NCBI RefSeq assembly: GCF_042651465.1
Contig: NZ_JBHSCZ010000001.1
Location: 310,001-374,000 of the forward strand
DNA length: 64,000 nucleotides
Direction: 5' to 3'
Source: Ferruginibacter yonginensis
GTDB lineage: Bacteria > Bacteroidota > Bacteroidia > Chitinophagales > Chitinophagaceae
Shown: piece after piece, positions 26,577-35,676 of the stretch
How positions within the stretch are numbered: the stretch's first letter is position 1
How the letters are laid out: each line of letters begins with the position of its first letter
The notes under the pieces: generated by a model
Databases searched by the model: none
Told to the model about the DNA's origin: nothing
The model's input: only the letters and a program-made list of their open reading frames with translations
Program-made: the position numbers and the translations under genes

Positions 26577-27527
26577 TTACATAAATTTAAAAAACAACAT
26601 CGATAATATGCCAAACAACATCAACAACTTCACCCAATTACTGATGGTATGATAATGGGCTACTGTATAGGCTTTCGATAATTTGTATATAATAACAATG
26701 GCAGGTGCAATTACCAAAACCAACAAATAAACAGCGGCCAACCAATACCCTAGTTGCCAAGCATATAATTGTATTACGGCTAACGCAGCAATGGTAACAC
26801 ATAACCATACGGCTGTAAAAACTTTGGCAGCAGGTACCCCCCATGCAATGGGCATGGTATTACAATGGTATTTTCGATCACCATCCATATCTTCTAAATC
26901 TTTTACTACTTCTCTAATTAAAGTTGTAATAAAGGCAAACGCAGCATACACCATAGTAATTTTAAATAATTTACTGCTGTTAAAATTGTTGGAGGCATTG
27001 TACCAACCTTTCAATGAAAAAATTTCAGCACCTACAAAAAAATACACTACTAAAATGACCCAAGCTGTTAATGCAGCAATAATGATATTGCCCGATAATA
27101 ATTTTCTTTTGAAAGTTGTGGAGTAAAACCACAAGGCAATTACACATAAAAAATTTATACTAATTACAATCCATTCATGTAAAGTGTAACCAATGTAAAT
27201 GCTTAATAATATGCCTATTGTTGATAGTATGAAATGCCAAACAATAGCCCACCTGCGTTTAATGATTTTGTTTACTATAATTTTATCGGGCTTATTTACG
27301 ATATCAATTTTAATATCAAAATAATCATTGATGATGTACCCTGCCGCTGCTATACAAACAGATGCAACACATAGTAAAATAAATAAGGTTTGATGTTGCG
27401 TTGGGTTAGAAGTTTGTGCATGCAACAAAGGCAAATAAACGCAACTGTAAAATAAAATTTGTGTAATAACAATGAACAGTAAATTGGGCCACCTCGTTAA
27501 CCTGAAAAATGCTATTATTAATTTCAT
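26577..27527 (-). CDS. UbiA-family prenyltransferase (geranylgeranylglycerol-phosphate GGTase-like)
   Basis: A 316-residue inner-membrane protein with eight or nine hydrophobic segments. The two Asp-rich motifs that bind prenyl diphosphate via magnesium are present: NDYFDIKIDIVNKPD (~67-81) and DLEDMDGDRKYHCNT. Bacteroidota members in this setting are usually named after the archaeal ether-lipid enzyme, but the real acceptor is unknown; menaquinone (MenA) or other quinone prenylation cannot be excluded. Transcribed between the KdsC-like phosphatase and maf. Confidence 0.85.
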   Translation of the reverse strand: MKLIIAFFRLTRWPNLLFIVITQILFYSCVYLPLLHAQTSNPTQHQTLFILLCVASVCIAAAGYIINDYFDIKIDIVNKPDKIIVNKIIKRRWAIVWHFILSTIGILLSIYIGYTLHEWIVISINFLCVIALWFYSTTFKRKLLSGNIIIAALTAWVILVVYFFVGAEIFSLKGWYNASNNFNSSKLFKITMVYAAFAFITTLIREVVKDLEDMDGDRKYHCNTMPIAWGVPAAKVFTAVWLCVTIAALAVIQLYAWQLGYWLAAVYLLVLVIAPAIVIIYKLSKAYTVAHYHTISNWVKLLMLFGILSMLFFKFM

Positions 27528-27558
27528 GTAGATAATTTCAGGGGGTTAAAAAGAGGGT

Positions 27559-28080
27559 TTAAATAGAAGCAACACTTTCAGTAACTTCCCAATCATTATT
27601 GAGTTTTAATACTTTTTCAATTACGTCTCTCACACAACCGTTGCCACCACTCAATGGCGAAATATAATGCGCTACAGCTATAACTTCGGGTACCGCATCA
27701 TTGGGTGCACATGCTACACCAACCATTTGCATTGGTGCTACATCGGGCACATCATCGCCCATATACAAAATTTGATCCCAAGTGTATGTTGTGCTGGCTA
27801 CATACTCAGCCAACAACGTTTTTTTATCGGTAATACCTAAATGAATTTGTTGTATACCGAGTCGCTGTAACCTTGTTTTTACAGCTTGTGAATTACCGCC
27901 TGAAATGATTACAATTTCGTAACCTTTTTTTATAGCCAATTGCATGGCATAACCATCCTTTACATTCATTTTACGGGCCATTTCACCATTATCCATCAGC
28001 ATTAAAAAGCCATCGGTTAATACACCGTCAACATCTAATACAAATAATTGAATATTTTTTAATTGGGCCAGAACGTTCAT
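27559..28080 (-). CDS. HAD-family phosphatase, KdsC-like
   Basis: ~173 residues. HAD motif I is VLDVDGVLTDG, motif II IISGG, and motif IV MGDDVPDVAPM; there is no cap domain. These are features of KDO-8-phosphate phosphatase, which frees KDO for lipopolysaccharide. The same fold also occurs in CMP-sugar enzymes, so the substrate is inferred. I start at the ATG at 28080 (MNVLAQLKNI), which leaves 4 bp after iscX, and not at 28110, which would overlap it. Confidence 0.86.
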   Translation of the reverse strand: MNVLAQLKNIQLFVLDVDGVLTDGFLMLMDNGEMARKMNVKDGYAMQLAIKKGYEIVIISGGNSQAVKTRLQRLGIQQIHLGITDKKTLLAEYVASTTYTWDQILYMGDDVPDVAPMQMVGVACAPNDAVPEVIAVAHYISPLSGGNGCVRDVIEKVLKLNNDWEVTESVASI

Positions 28081-28084
28081 GTGG

Positions 28085-28321
28085 TTATTTTTGGTTGTCT
28101 CTCCATTCATACACCCAAGTGCTTTGAATCATCTCTAAATGACCTTCATTGCTTTCTTCAGGTTTGCCCACAAAATTCGGAATTTCTAACACCCACTTAT
28201 GTAAATCGGTAAAGCGTATTCTGTATATTTTCCCCTCATTAAAATCATCACCAAAACGTTCGTATAACTTCATGGCTATATCTTCATAATCGTTCCAATG
28301 AATGGGTAATTCAAAACTCAT
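28085..28321 (-). CDS. iscX: Fe-S assembly protein IscX
   Basis: 78 residues. It shows the IscX pattern: W-x-D at the N-terminus (HWNDYEDIAMKLYERFGDDF), the strongly conserved IRFTDLHKWVLEI, then acidic PNFVGKPEESNEGHLEMIQSTWVYEW. IscX binds the cysteine desulfurase IscS and modulates iron-sulfur cluster assembly. It follows the ferredoxin gene by 30 bp, the same fdx-iscX order as the end of the E. coli isc operon, although the rest of the isc genes are absent here. Confidence 0.87.
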   Translation of the reverse strand: MSFELPIHWNDYEDIAMKLYERFGDDFNEGKIYRIRFTDLHKWVLEIPNFVGKPEESNEGHLEMIQSTWVYEWRDNQK

Positions 28322-28351
28322 AAATAATTGTTTAATGTAATAAGTACTTAT

Positions 28352-28687
28352 TTATTCTCCCAAAAATTGGGTTTGGTCAGGCAATGTTACTGTTATGCTA
28401 CCACCATCGGCCACCAATACACATTGGCAACCCAAACGTGAATTGAGCCTTGGGTTTATAGCCCTATCAATAAAATCTTCTTCTTTATCGCTTAGTTCTT
28501 CAATTAAAGTGTCGCCTTGTTCTACATACAAATGACAAGTACTGCAAGCACAAACGCCACCGCAGTTATGGTGCAATTCAATATCGTTCTTTAATGCAAC
28601 TTCTAAAATAGATTGTCCTGCCTCAATATTGTGCAACGTTATGGGTTCAAGCCCTTTTTGTTCAAACTTAAAAGTAATATCGTACAT
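28352..28687 (-). CDS. fdx: 2Fe-2S ferredoxin (adrenodoxin type)
   Basis: ~111 residues. Cluster ligands are in NCGGVCACSTC and LGCQC, the C-x5-C-x2-C...C arrangement of Isc-type ferredoxins that supply electrons for Fe-S cluster assembly. I use the ATG at 28687 (MYDITFKFEQK). An upstream ATG at 28708 overlaps the -7 box and lies upstream of the predicted transcript start. First gene of the operon fdx-iscX-kdsC-like-ubiA-like-maf. Confidence 0.92.
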   Translation of the reverse strand: MYDITFKFEQKGLEPITLHNIEAGQSILEVALKNDIELHHNCGGVCACSTCHLYVEQGDTLIEELSDKEEDFIDRAINPRLNSRLGCQCVLVADGGSITVTLPDQTQFLGE

Positions 28688-28705
28688 AATTCGTTTTTCG
28701 AAATG

Positions 28706-28713
28706 CAAACCTA
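28706..28713 (-). promoter_or_regulatory. -7 box of the fdx-iscX operon
   Basis: The minus strand reads TAGGTTTG (TAnnTTTG). The transcript would start near 28699, which decides the start codon of fdx at 28687 and rules out 28708. Confidence 0.55.
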
Positions 28714-28860
28714 CTGCAAAAACACTATTATCTAAAATCTGTATTGAAAATCAACACAAATAATCAATTAAATATGATTAATTTGCGGTAAAACGACACT
28801 TTACCAACTAACATCAATTTTTTGGATTGAAAATTGATATCTCCCAACCAAAATTTACGA

Positions 28861-29487
28861 ATGATACGTTTTGTAACCACTACCTTATTATTTACAGTTA
28901 CGCTTTTTTCAATAAGTTGTAAAAGCAAACAACCGGCTAATGTACCTCCCCCATTAGTAAAAAAAGAAAAACCATCGCAGCCAACTGATAAATTACAGAA
29001 GGGCCCCATTATTAATGTTATTGATACCATTACTCCCAAACAAGTATATATTATTATAAAAGACAGTGCAGCTACAAGTGCAGGTTTAAGTGTTAAACTC
29101 AACAATATTTACAACAAAAAATTAGTTGATTTTATTAAAACAAATAAATTAAAAGTAACAGGTGCTCCTACGGCTTGGTACAAAACTCAAAAAGCACCTT
29201 TCTTTTTTGAAGCAGGTTTACCTATTGAAAAGGCACCCAATAAATTGGCAAAAGGTATCATGGTAAAACGTACAGGTGGCGATAGCGCTTTATTGGCACA
29301 TTTTTTTGGCCCCTACGATTTAACCAATGTTGGCTACGAATCTTTAGCAGAAATTTTGAAAGATAGAAAGAAACGCAAATCTGCTCCAGCTTTTGAAATT
29401 TATGTACAAAACCCTTTTGAACCATCAAAAGTTAAAATTGATCCGTATAAAATGCAAACAGATATTGTAATGCCTTATAAAAACTAA
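28861..29487 (+). CDS. Lipoprotein with GyrI-like (AraC effector-binding) domain
   Basis: 208 residues. Lipoprotein signal ending FSISC, lipidated Cys ~20, then a Pro/Lys-rich linker (PPPLVKKEKPSQPTDK). The C-terminal ~150 residues look like a GyrI/SOUL-type ligand-binding fold: two repeats with KLNNIYNKKLVDFIKTNKLKVTGAPTAWY, FEAGLPIEKAP and FFGPYDLTNVGYESLAEILKD. Such domains usually bind small molecules in the cytosol; here it is predicted to be membrane-anchored outside it. I start at 28861, where the signal peptide begins. The 3' end overlaps the convergent DUF2520 gene by 4 bp. Confidence 0.8.
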   Translation: MIRFVTTTLLFTVTLFSISCKSKQPANVPPPLVKKEKPSQPTDKLQKGPIINVIDTITPKQVYIIIKDSAATSAGLSVKLNNIYNKKLVDFIKTNKLKVTGAPTAWYKTQKAPFFFEAGLPIEKAPNKLAKGIMVKRTGGDSALLAHFFGPYDLTNVGYESLAEILKDRKKRKSAPAFEIYVQNPFEPSKVKIDPYKMQTDIVMPYKN

Positions 29488-30239
29488 GGGTTCATAATGC
29501 CATCTGTCATGCGCATATAAAGCGTTCTTAATTTTGGGTAAGTGCTTAGTAAACGTAAATGTTTATCCAAAGTAGCAATATCACCCCTAATGGCTGGCCC
29601 AGTTTGCAATGCTTTTGGCGATAAATGGGTAATTCTATTGGCAGTTTCACTAATGAGCGGTTTCAGTAAATCAAAATTAATGTGTTCATCTACACAAAAA
29701 TTTTCAGTAATTCCATATAAATAATTAGTAAAATTACTAACAATAACACCGGCAGTATGTAAGCGTAAACGTTGTGCTTCAGTTTGAATTTCAACCTGTT
29801 CTGAAATAGTTTTAGCAAAATTAACAAGTATATTTTCCGTAAATGTATTATTGGCTTCTACAATAAAGGGAATGCACGGAATGGCCTCCATTTCTTTCCT
29901 CAAACTTTGCAACGGGTATAATACGCCGTAATTATCACTTACGTTTTTTAATATGTCAATACTCACCGAGCCTGCTGTATGCACCGTTGGCGTACTGCCA
30001 AAATTAAAGCTCGAAAGTGCATCAGATATAGACCTGTCGGACGTTGCAACAATAATTAACTCACTACTTTCTATGTTTTTTGAAGTTAATTCATAAAAAT
30101 TTGCACCTACTTCTTTCGCAAGCAAAGTGCCTGCTTCTACATTTCTTCCTATAATTTGATGTACAATATGTCCTTTACTGTTACAAGCTTTTGCTAATAC
30201 ACTAGCAACATTACCGGTTCCAATAAAACTAATGTTCAT
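29484..30239 (-). CDS. Rossmann-like / DUF2520 protein
   Basis: 251 residues. An N-terminal NAD(P)-binding Rossmann motif GTGNVASVLA (7-16) resembles that of pyrroline-5-carboxylate reductase or prephenate dehydrogenase; the C-terminal half (from ~125, FTENILVNFAKTISEQVE...LHTAGVIVSNFTNYLY) is the helical DUF2520 domain. The family is common in Bacteroidota near maf and kdsC-like genes, as here, but no reaction is known. Confidence 0.87.
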   Translation of the reverse strand: MNISFIGTGNVASVLAKACNSKGHIVHQIIGRNVEAGTLLAKEVGANFYELTSKNIESSELIIVATSDRSISDALSSFNFGSTPTVHTAGSVSIDILKNVSDNYGVLYPLQSLRKEMEAIPCIPFIVEANNTFTENILVNFAKTISEQVEIQTEAQRLRLHTAGVIVSNFTNYLYGITENFCVDEHINFDLLKPLISETANRITHLSPKALQTGPAIRGDIATLDKHLRLLSTYPKLRTLYMRMTDGIMNP

Positions 30240-30464
30240 AAGCCTCGTTTTTTTTCAAAGTACGAAAAATAAATAATTTATATATGTGCATATAATCAGA
30301 TATTACATTCGGAAAAAAACAATTTTAAGATTGTATTATTTTTTCAATTTGAACATATTTTCATTTTTAAAGTAATATTGCATAATTATTGTGCTGCATT
30401 GCTAAATTGCTTTTAAGTAGCAATGGTGAAGTAGAATCGATGAATTGAACAACTAAAGCAAATT

Positions 30465-33068
30465 ATGGCAAAGAACTTATTAATAGTGGAGTCACCAGCG
30501 AAAGCGAAAACGATTGAGGGTATTCTAGGGAAAGATTTTGAAGTAAAAAGTTGTTATGGACATATTCGTGACCTTGAAAAAAACGATATGGGTATTGATA
30601 TCAACAACAACTTTACCCCCAAATATATTATACCAGCCGAAAAAGAAAAGGTGGTTAAAGAACTCATCAGCATCGCAAAAAAATCAAATGAAGTATGGTT
30701 GGCTTCCGATGAAGACCGTGAAGGTGAAAGCATAAGCTGGCACTTAGCGGAAGTATTGAAATTAGATCCTAAAACCACCAAACGTATTGTTTTTCATGAA
30801 ATTACCAAGCCTGCCATTCAAAAAGCCGTAGCCAACCCACGTTTTATTAATATGGATTTGGTGAATGCACAGCAAGCTCGTAGAGTAGTTGATAGAATTG
30901 TGGGTTTTGAATTGAGCCCTGTACTTTGGCGTAAAATCGGTATGCAAGGTGGCCTTAGTGCTGGTCGTGTTCAAAGCGTTGCCGTTAAACTTATTGCAGA
31001 AAAAGAAAGAGAAATTAACCAATTTACCCCTGTTGGTAGCTTTAAAGTTGAAGCTATTTTAGGCGCCACCGATATTAATAACAAAACCGTTTTATTTAAA
31101 GCAGAAGGCGCTAAGTTTGATGAACAAAAAGATGCAGAAGCGTTTTTACAAAGTTGTATTGGTGCAGCATACACCGTAAAAGATATTCAAGTAAAACCGG
31201 GTAAACGTACACCAGCTGCTCCTTTTACCACCTCTACCCTACAGCAAGAAGCCAGTAGAAAACTTGGTTATGGTGTAAGTAAAACCATGTTATTGGCACA
31301 AAAACTTTATGAAAGTGGTAAAATCACTTACATGCGTACTGATAGTGTGAATTTAAGCGATACTGCAATGGCCGCCATCACCAACGAAATTACCAGCAGT
31401 TTTGGTGATAAATATTTACAAGTACGCAAGTATAAAAATAAAAACGAAAGTGCACAAGAGGCGCATGAAGCTATTCGCCCAACTTATATGGATGCCCGTA
31501 CTGTGAGCGACCCCGAACTGAATCGTTTATACGAGCTCATTTGGAAACGTACCATCGCATCGCAAATGAGTGATGCTGTTTTAGAAAAAACAACTGCAAA
31601 AATTGAAATAAGCACCAATAAAGAATTATTGACAGCTAGTGGTGAAGTTTTAAAATTTGATGGGTTCTTAAAAGTGTATATGGAAAGTACAGATGATGAG
31701 GAAGATGATGCAGAAGGTGAAAGCAGGTTGCCGAATGTAACAGTAAACCAACAGTTAGCATTTAATGAAATGCTGGCCACAGAGCGTTTTACACGACCAA
31801 GTGCTCGTTACACGGAAGCCTCATTGGTTAAAAAATTAGAAGAGTTGGGTATTGGTAGGCCCAGTACGTACGCTCCCACAATTTCAACCATTATTAAAAG
31901 AAACTACGTCGTTAAAAAAGATAAAGAACCAATTAAACGAACCGTTCGTTTAGTAACATTAAAAAATGATACCATCACCAAATCTTCATCTGAAGAAAAT
32001 ACAGGTGCAGAAAAAGGTAAACTGTTTCCTACCGATTTAGGGTTAGTTGTTACCGACTTTTTAAATGAACATTTTAAAAGAGTAATGGACTACTCTTTTA
32101 CTGCTAATATTGAACAAGAGTTTGACAACATTGCTGAAGGTAAATTGCAATGGAACAATATGGTACGTAATTGGTACGACCCTTTCCATAATGGTGTGGA
32201 GCATACCTTAGAAACTGCTGAAAGAGCTAAAGGGGAACGTATATTGGGTACGGATGAAGCTACAGGTAAACCCATTAGTGCTCGTATGGGCCGCTTTGGG
32301 CCTATGGTACAAATTGGTGCTCAAACCGACGAAGAAAAACCTCGGTTTGCTCGTTTAAAAGCCGATCAAAGTATTGAAACCATTACCTTACAAGAAGCAT
32401 TAGACCTATTTAAATTACCACTTGCATTGGGTGAATATGAAGGTGCAGAAGTGGCAGTTAATGTGGGTAGGTTTGGCCCATATGTAAAATGGGGTGATCA
32501 ATTTATTTCGATGCCCAAAGGCGAAGATGTATACAGTGTTGATTTAAAAAGAGCTTTGGCTATCATTGAAGCCAAGCAAATTGAAGAAGCTCCTATTGGT
32601 TTTTATGAAGATAAACCTATTACCAAAGGTAAAGGCAGGTTTGGCCCGTTCATTAAATGGAACAACCTTTTTATCAATATTCCCAAGGCCTATAATTTTG
32701 ATGAATTAACCCAACATGATTGTAATGAGCTTATTGAAAAGAAGCTTGAAAAAGAAGCCAACCGCTATATTCAGCAATGGCCAGAAGAAAATATTGCTAT
32801 TGAAAATGGCCGTTGGGGCCCCTTCATAAAGTTTGGTAAAAAAATGCTGAAAATTGTAGGTACAGGTGCTAATGGTAAGTTCACCTCAGAAGAGTTAGGT
32901 GCAATGGATTTAGATACGGTCAAAAAAATGATTGTAGCGCAAGATCCAAAAGCTTTTGATAAAAAATCACCAGCTAAAAAAACAGCTACAAAAAAAGCTG
33001 CACCTAAAAAGACGGCTGCAAAAAAAACGGCCACTAAAAAAACTGCTACCAAAAAAGCGACCAAGTAA
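30465..33068 (+). CDS. topA: DNA topoisomerase I
   Basis: An 867-residue type IA topoisomerase that relaxes negative supercoils. TOPRIM domain at the N-terminus (LLIVESPAKAKTI, 5-17; acidic triad in SDEDREGE, 81-88), active-site Tyr289 in ITYMRTDSV, and HEAIRPT further on. Instead of C-terminal four-cysteine zinc fingers it has four GR(F/W)GP repeats (near residues 609, 668, 727 and 785), then a Lys/Ala/Thr tail (~830-867) like histone H1. It heads a plus-strand operon of five closely spaced genes. Confidence 0.97.
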   Translation: MAKNLLIVESPAKAKTIEGILGKDFEVKSCYGHIRDLEKNDMGIDINNNFTPKYIIPAEKEKVVKELISIAKKSNEVWLASDEDREGESISWHLAEVLKLDPKTTKRIVFHEITKPAIQKAVANPRFINMDLVNAQQARRVVDRIVGFELSPVLWRKIGMQGGLSAGRVQSVAVKLIAEKEREINQFTPVGSFKVEAILGATDINNKTVLFKAEGAKFDEQKDAEAFLQSCIGAAYTVKDIQVKPGKRTPAAPFTTSTLQQEASRKLGYGVSKTMLLAQKLYESGKITYMRTDSVNLSDTAMAAITNEITSSFGDKYLQVRKYKNKNESAQEAHEAIRPTYMDARTVSDPELNRLYELIWKRTIASQMSDAVLEKTTAKIEISTNKELLTASGEVLKFDGFLKVYMESTDDEEDDAEGESRLPNVTVNQQLAFNEMLATERFTRPSARYTEASLVKKLEELGIGRPSTYAPTISTIIKRNYVVKKDKEPIKRTVRLVTLKNDTITKSSSEENTGAEKGKLFPTDLGLVVTDFLNEHFKRVMDYSFTANIEQEFDNIAEGKLQWNNMVRNWYDPFHNGVEHTLETAERAKGERILGTDEATGKPISARMGRFGPMVQIGAQTDEEKPRFARLKADQSIETITLQEALDLFKLPLALGEYEGAEVAVNVGRFGPYVKWGDQFISMPKGEDVYSVDLKRALAIIEAKQIEEAPIGFYEDKPITKGKGRFGPFIKWNNLFINIPKAYNFDELTQHDCNELIEKKLEKEANRYIQQWPEENIAIENGRWGPFIKFGKKMLKIVGTGANGKFTSEELGAMDLDTVKKMIVAQDPKAFDKKSPAKKTATKKAAPKKTAAKKTATKKTATKKATK

Positions 33069-33078
33069 AATGTAAAAA

Positions 33079-33642
33079 ATGATAACGCTGCATTATAGTC
33101 TAACTAAAAACGATTACGTGGCTTTTTACACGTATACTTTTTGGGATGCACCAGGCCGTAAAAAAAAGCGTATAAAAAATGTATTGAGGCAAGCAACCTA
33201 TTTACTAATTTTTGCAGCTATTTTAATATTTGGTGGTACAGTTTCGTTGTTTAGTATGTATGTGTATATACTATTGGGGGTAATGTTGTTTTTTACGCTG
33301 TTACCATTATTTTCAGGTAAAAATGATTTAGAAACGCAAGCCACTAACATTGCGAACGATCCTGAAAATGCAATCGTTTTTTTGCCAACTACAGTAACAG
33401 CTACACCCCAATCAATACAACTACAAAATGAGTTAAATACCAGTATTTATAACTGGGCAGCTTTTGTAAAAAAAGCTGAAAATACTGGTTATTATTTTTT
33501 ATTTGTGAATGCTTTGCAAGCGATTATTATTCCCAAAAATGCTTTTCAAAATAAAATCGATTTGCAAACATTTGATACATTGCTCTCCAAACATTTGTCG
33601 TTTGATGTAGCACTAAAAGAAGCGATCGATGCAGGAAAATAG
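33079..33642 (+). CDS. YcxB-like membrane protein
   Basis: 187 residues with two adjacent transmembrane helices (~40-80: TYLLIFAAILIFGG and YVYILLGVMLFFTLLPLF). The C-terminal domain carries the YcxB-like pattern (ATPQSIQLQNELNTSIYNWAAFVKKAENTGYYFLFVN...IIPKNAF). Function unknown. It follows topA by 10 bp and overlaps the next gene by 14 bp. Confidence 0.83.
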   Translation: MITLHYSLTKNDYVAFYTYTFWDAPGRKKKRIKNVLRQATYLLIFAAILIFGGTVSLFSMYVYILLGVMLFFTLLPLFSGKNDLETQATNIANDPENAIVFLPTTVTATPQSIQLQNELNTSIYNWAAFVKKAENTGYYFLFVNALQAIIIPKNAFQNKIDLQTFDTLLSKHLSFDVALKEAIDAGK

Positions 33643-34498
33643 TGAAATAAAAGCCTTACTACAGTTAATTGATGATCCTGATGAAGTAGTGTACGAAACG
33701 GTGAGTACCAAAATTATGTCATTAGGTAAAGCCATTATACCTAACCTTGAGCACTTTAGCGAAACCAGCATCAATACGGAATTACAAGCCAAAATTGAAC
33801 GATTAATTCAACAGCTCCATTTTGAAGATTTAAAAGCTGATTTTATTAAATGGAATGATGGTTCTCCTGATTTATTATCAGGTGCTATGTTAGTTGCTAA
33901 GTTTGTGTATCCCGATGTGGATGTAACGGCTGTATTAAAAGATATTGATAAACTCCGTAGAAATATTTGGCTCGAAATGAACAGCTACCTCACCCCTATG
34001 GAGCAAATAAATGTGGTAGGCAGCATTTTGTATAATTATTACAAACAAAGAGGTATTGAAATTAATTACAACAATCCTGATGGGTTTTTAATTAATAAAG
34101 TACTTGAAAAACAACACGGTAATGCCTTTGGTAATGGCACTTTATTGTTGATTTTATTTGGTTTGTTAGATGTGCCGGTATATGCCATCAATATTCCACA
34201 GCAATTTATTTTAGGCTATTTTGATAGTTTGTATGATGTACTAAACCCTGTTGGACATGCATCTGAAAAGATAAAATTTTACATTGATCCTATTAACGGA
34301 CAAATGTATTCGCATAAAGATGTTGAAAATTATTTCAAAAAAATAGCCGTACCTCCAACTGCATCGTTCTTTAAACCAATTAACAATAAAAATGTAATCA
34401 TTACTTTACTTACTGAATTACAAAAATGTTACACTGCGGAAGACAATGCTTTTAAAAACGAACAAATTTCTTCACTCATTAATATAATTGCTGCATGA
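33629..34498 (+). CDS. Transglutaminase-like (SirB1-type) protein
   Basis: 289 residues, cytosolic, with a helical N-terminus and a central segment like SirB1/Transglut_core2 (NVVGSILYNYYKQRGIEINYNNPDGFLINKVL ... GNGTLLLILFGLLDVPVYAINIPQQFILGY). No cysteine stands where a papain-like nucleophile would be, so an active protease or transglutaminase is unlikely. Overlaps both neighbours, which suggests translational coupling in the topA operon. Confidence 0.76.
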   Translation: MQENSEIKALLQLIDDPDEVVYETVSTKIMSLGKAIIPNLEHFSETSINTELQAKIERLIQQLHFEDLKADFIKWNDGSPDLLSGAMLVAKFVYPDVDVTAVLKDIDKLRRNIWLEMNSYLTPMEQINVVGSILYNYYKQRGIEINYNNPDGFLINKVLEKQHGNAFGNGTLLLILFGLLDVPVYAINIPQQFILGYFDSLYDVLNPVGHASEKIKFYIDPINGQMYSHKDVENYFKKIAVPPTASFFKPINNKNVIITLLTELQKCYTAEDNAFKNEQISSLINIIAA

Positions 34499-34788
34499 TT
34501 TTTCACGTTACTACCAAACAAGAATGGGCGCAAGCACAAGCCAATGGTGTATTTGAAGCACCTTCTTTACAATTAGAAGGTTTCATACACATGAGTGAGC
34601 AACATCAAGTTGCAGGTGTGTTACAACGTTACTATGCTGGCAAAACTGATTTAATTTTATTGCATGTTGATGAAACCAAACTCACCGCTCCGCTGAAATA
34701 TGAAATTGCACCTTCTATCAACGAAGCGTTTCCGCATATTTATGGCACCATTAATTTAGATGCCGTTATTACCTCTTCAGCAATATGA
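34495..34788 (+). CDS. DUF952 family protein
   Basis: 97 residues with the DUF952 pattern: IFHVTTKQEWAQAQANGVFEAPSLQLEGFIHMSEQHQV, then LILLHVDETKL and FPHIYGTINLDAV. The fold is related to ADP-ribosyltransferase-like domains, but activity is unproven. ATGA overlaps on both sides couple it to its neighbours. Confidence 0.9.
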   Translation: MIFHVTTKQEWAQAQANGVFEAPSLQLEGFIHMSEQHQVAGVLQRYYAGKTDLILLHVDETKLTAPLKYEIAPSINEAFPHIYGTINLDAVITSSAI

Positions 34789-35117
34789 TTACCTGGAACG
34801 ATTTTAAAAAAATTGACATGAGGGTGGGTACCATCATCAAAGCCCAACCGTTTGAAAAAGCCAAAAAACCTGCTTATCAATTATGGATTGATTTTGGAAC
34901 TGATATTGGCATTAAAAAATCATCTGCCCAAATTACCCAACAGCATACCTTACATGAATTGGTAGGCATGCAAATAATTGCAGTGATCAACTTCCCACCC
35001 AAACAAATTGCTGACTTTATGAGTGAGTGCTTAGTGGTGGGCGTATACAATGAGTTAAATGAAGTGGTATTACTAACACCTCATAAAACGATTGTAAATG
35101 GCTGTAAAATTGGGTAA
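34785..35117 (+). CDS. csaA: tRNA-binding domain protein (CsaA-like)
   Basis: 110 residues, a stand-alone EMAP-II-like OB fold: MRVGTIIKAQPFEKAKKPAYQLWIDFG and the C-terminal VVGVYNELNEVVLLTPHKTIVNGCKIG match CsaA, which binds tRNA and has chaperone-like effects. Last gene of the topA operon, starting in an ATGA overlap. Confidence 0.92.
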   Translation: MITWNDFKKIDMRVGTIIKAQPFEKAKKPAYQLWIDFGTDIGIKKSSAQITQQHTLHELVGMQIIAVINFPPKQIADFMSECLVVGVYNELNEVVLLTPHKTIVNGCKIG

Positions 35118-35203
35118 AGGCAGCTACCGCTATGTTTCTTGAGGCCACTAACCAAGTCGTATATTCTTTTAAAATATCGGCTTTATCATTTAAATTTAGT
35201 AAC

Positions 35204-35359
35204 ATGAAAAAGGTATCTGTAATAATTATAGCATTATTATTATTGACTGTAAAAAGTAAGGCTCAAATAGATCCTGTTCTGCCACACGATAGCACATTAC
35301 AGGAGAGATTTTTAATGAGTGTTTTACAAGATTACCCGCTCTTCGAGATGTTAGCGTAG
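35204..35359 (+). pseudogene. Short secreted peptide, probably a gene cut off by a repeat
   Basis: A 51-codon frame: signal peptide (VSVIIIALLLLTVKSKAQ), then about 25 residues whose last eight codons (ending FEMLA) lie inside the first 171-bp repeat, where the frame stops. A normal start of a secreted protein is therefore truncated at the repeat boundary (35335). After the second repeat no continuation of a coding frame is seen. It may be an active short peptide or a remnant. Confidence 0.45.
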
Positions 35360-35676
35360 CGCATCTCGAAGTTTAAAGAAGCAGATTTTTAATCTGCAAA
35401 ATACTTCACAGTATTCCTTCGCAGCAACGTCTCGGCCCTTGCCGGACGTTACGTAAGTATACATTTAATACTTTTATTATCGGTTGAAACCCTCACCAAC
35501 CGAAACCCGCTCTTCGAGATGTTAGCGTAGCGCATCTCGAAGTTTAAAGAAGCAGATTTTTAATCTGCAAAATACTTCACAGTATTCCTTTGCAGCAACG
35601 TCTTGGCCCTTGCCGGACGTTGCGTAAGTATACATTTAATACTTTTATTATCGGTTGAAACCCTCACCAACCGAAA
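35335..35676. repeat. Tandem pair of 171-bp palindrome-rich repeats
   Basis: Unit 1 is 35335-35505 and unit 2 is 35506-35676, differing at about three positions by eye. Each contains a 10-bp hairpin (CTTCGAGATG ... CATCTCGAAG), a hairpin GCAGATT/AATCTGC, a hairpin AATACT/AGTATT, and a core starting CTTCGCAGCAACGTCTC that is shared with the repeats at 52143 and 52280. This looks like a dispersed REP/MITE-type element. The rest of the gap up to 35777 holds nothing I can name. Confidence 0.9.

Noticed and set aside
28764..29105. Minus-strand ORF opposite the GyrI-like lipoprotein
   Set aside because: It lies antisense to a well-supported lipoprotein gene, has no family features and no promoter.
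32771..33064. Antisense ORF over the topA tail
   Set aside because: It is a by-product of the Lys/Ala/Thr-rich repeat coding sequence on the other strand.
33629..34498. Active transglutaminase or cysteine protease
   Set aside because: No cysteine at the place of the nucleophile; only the fold is suggested.
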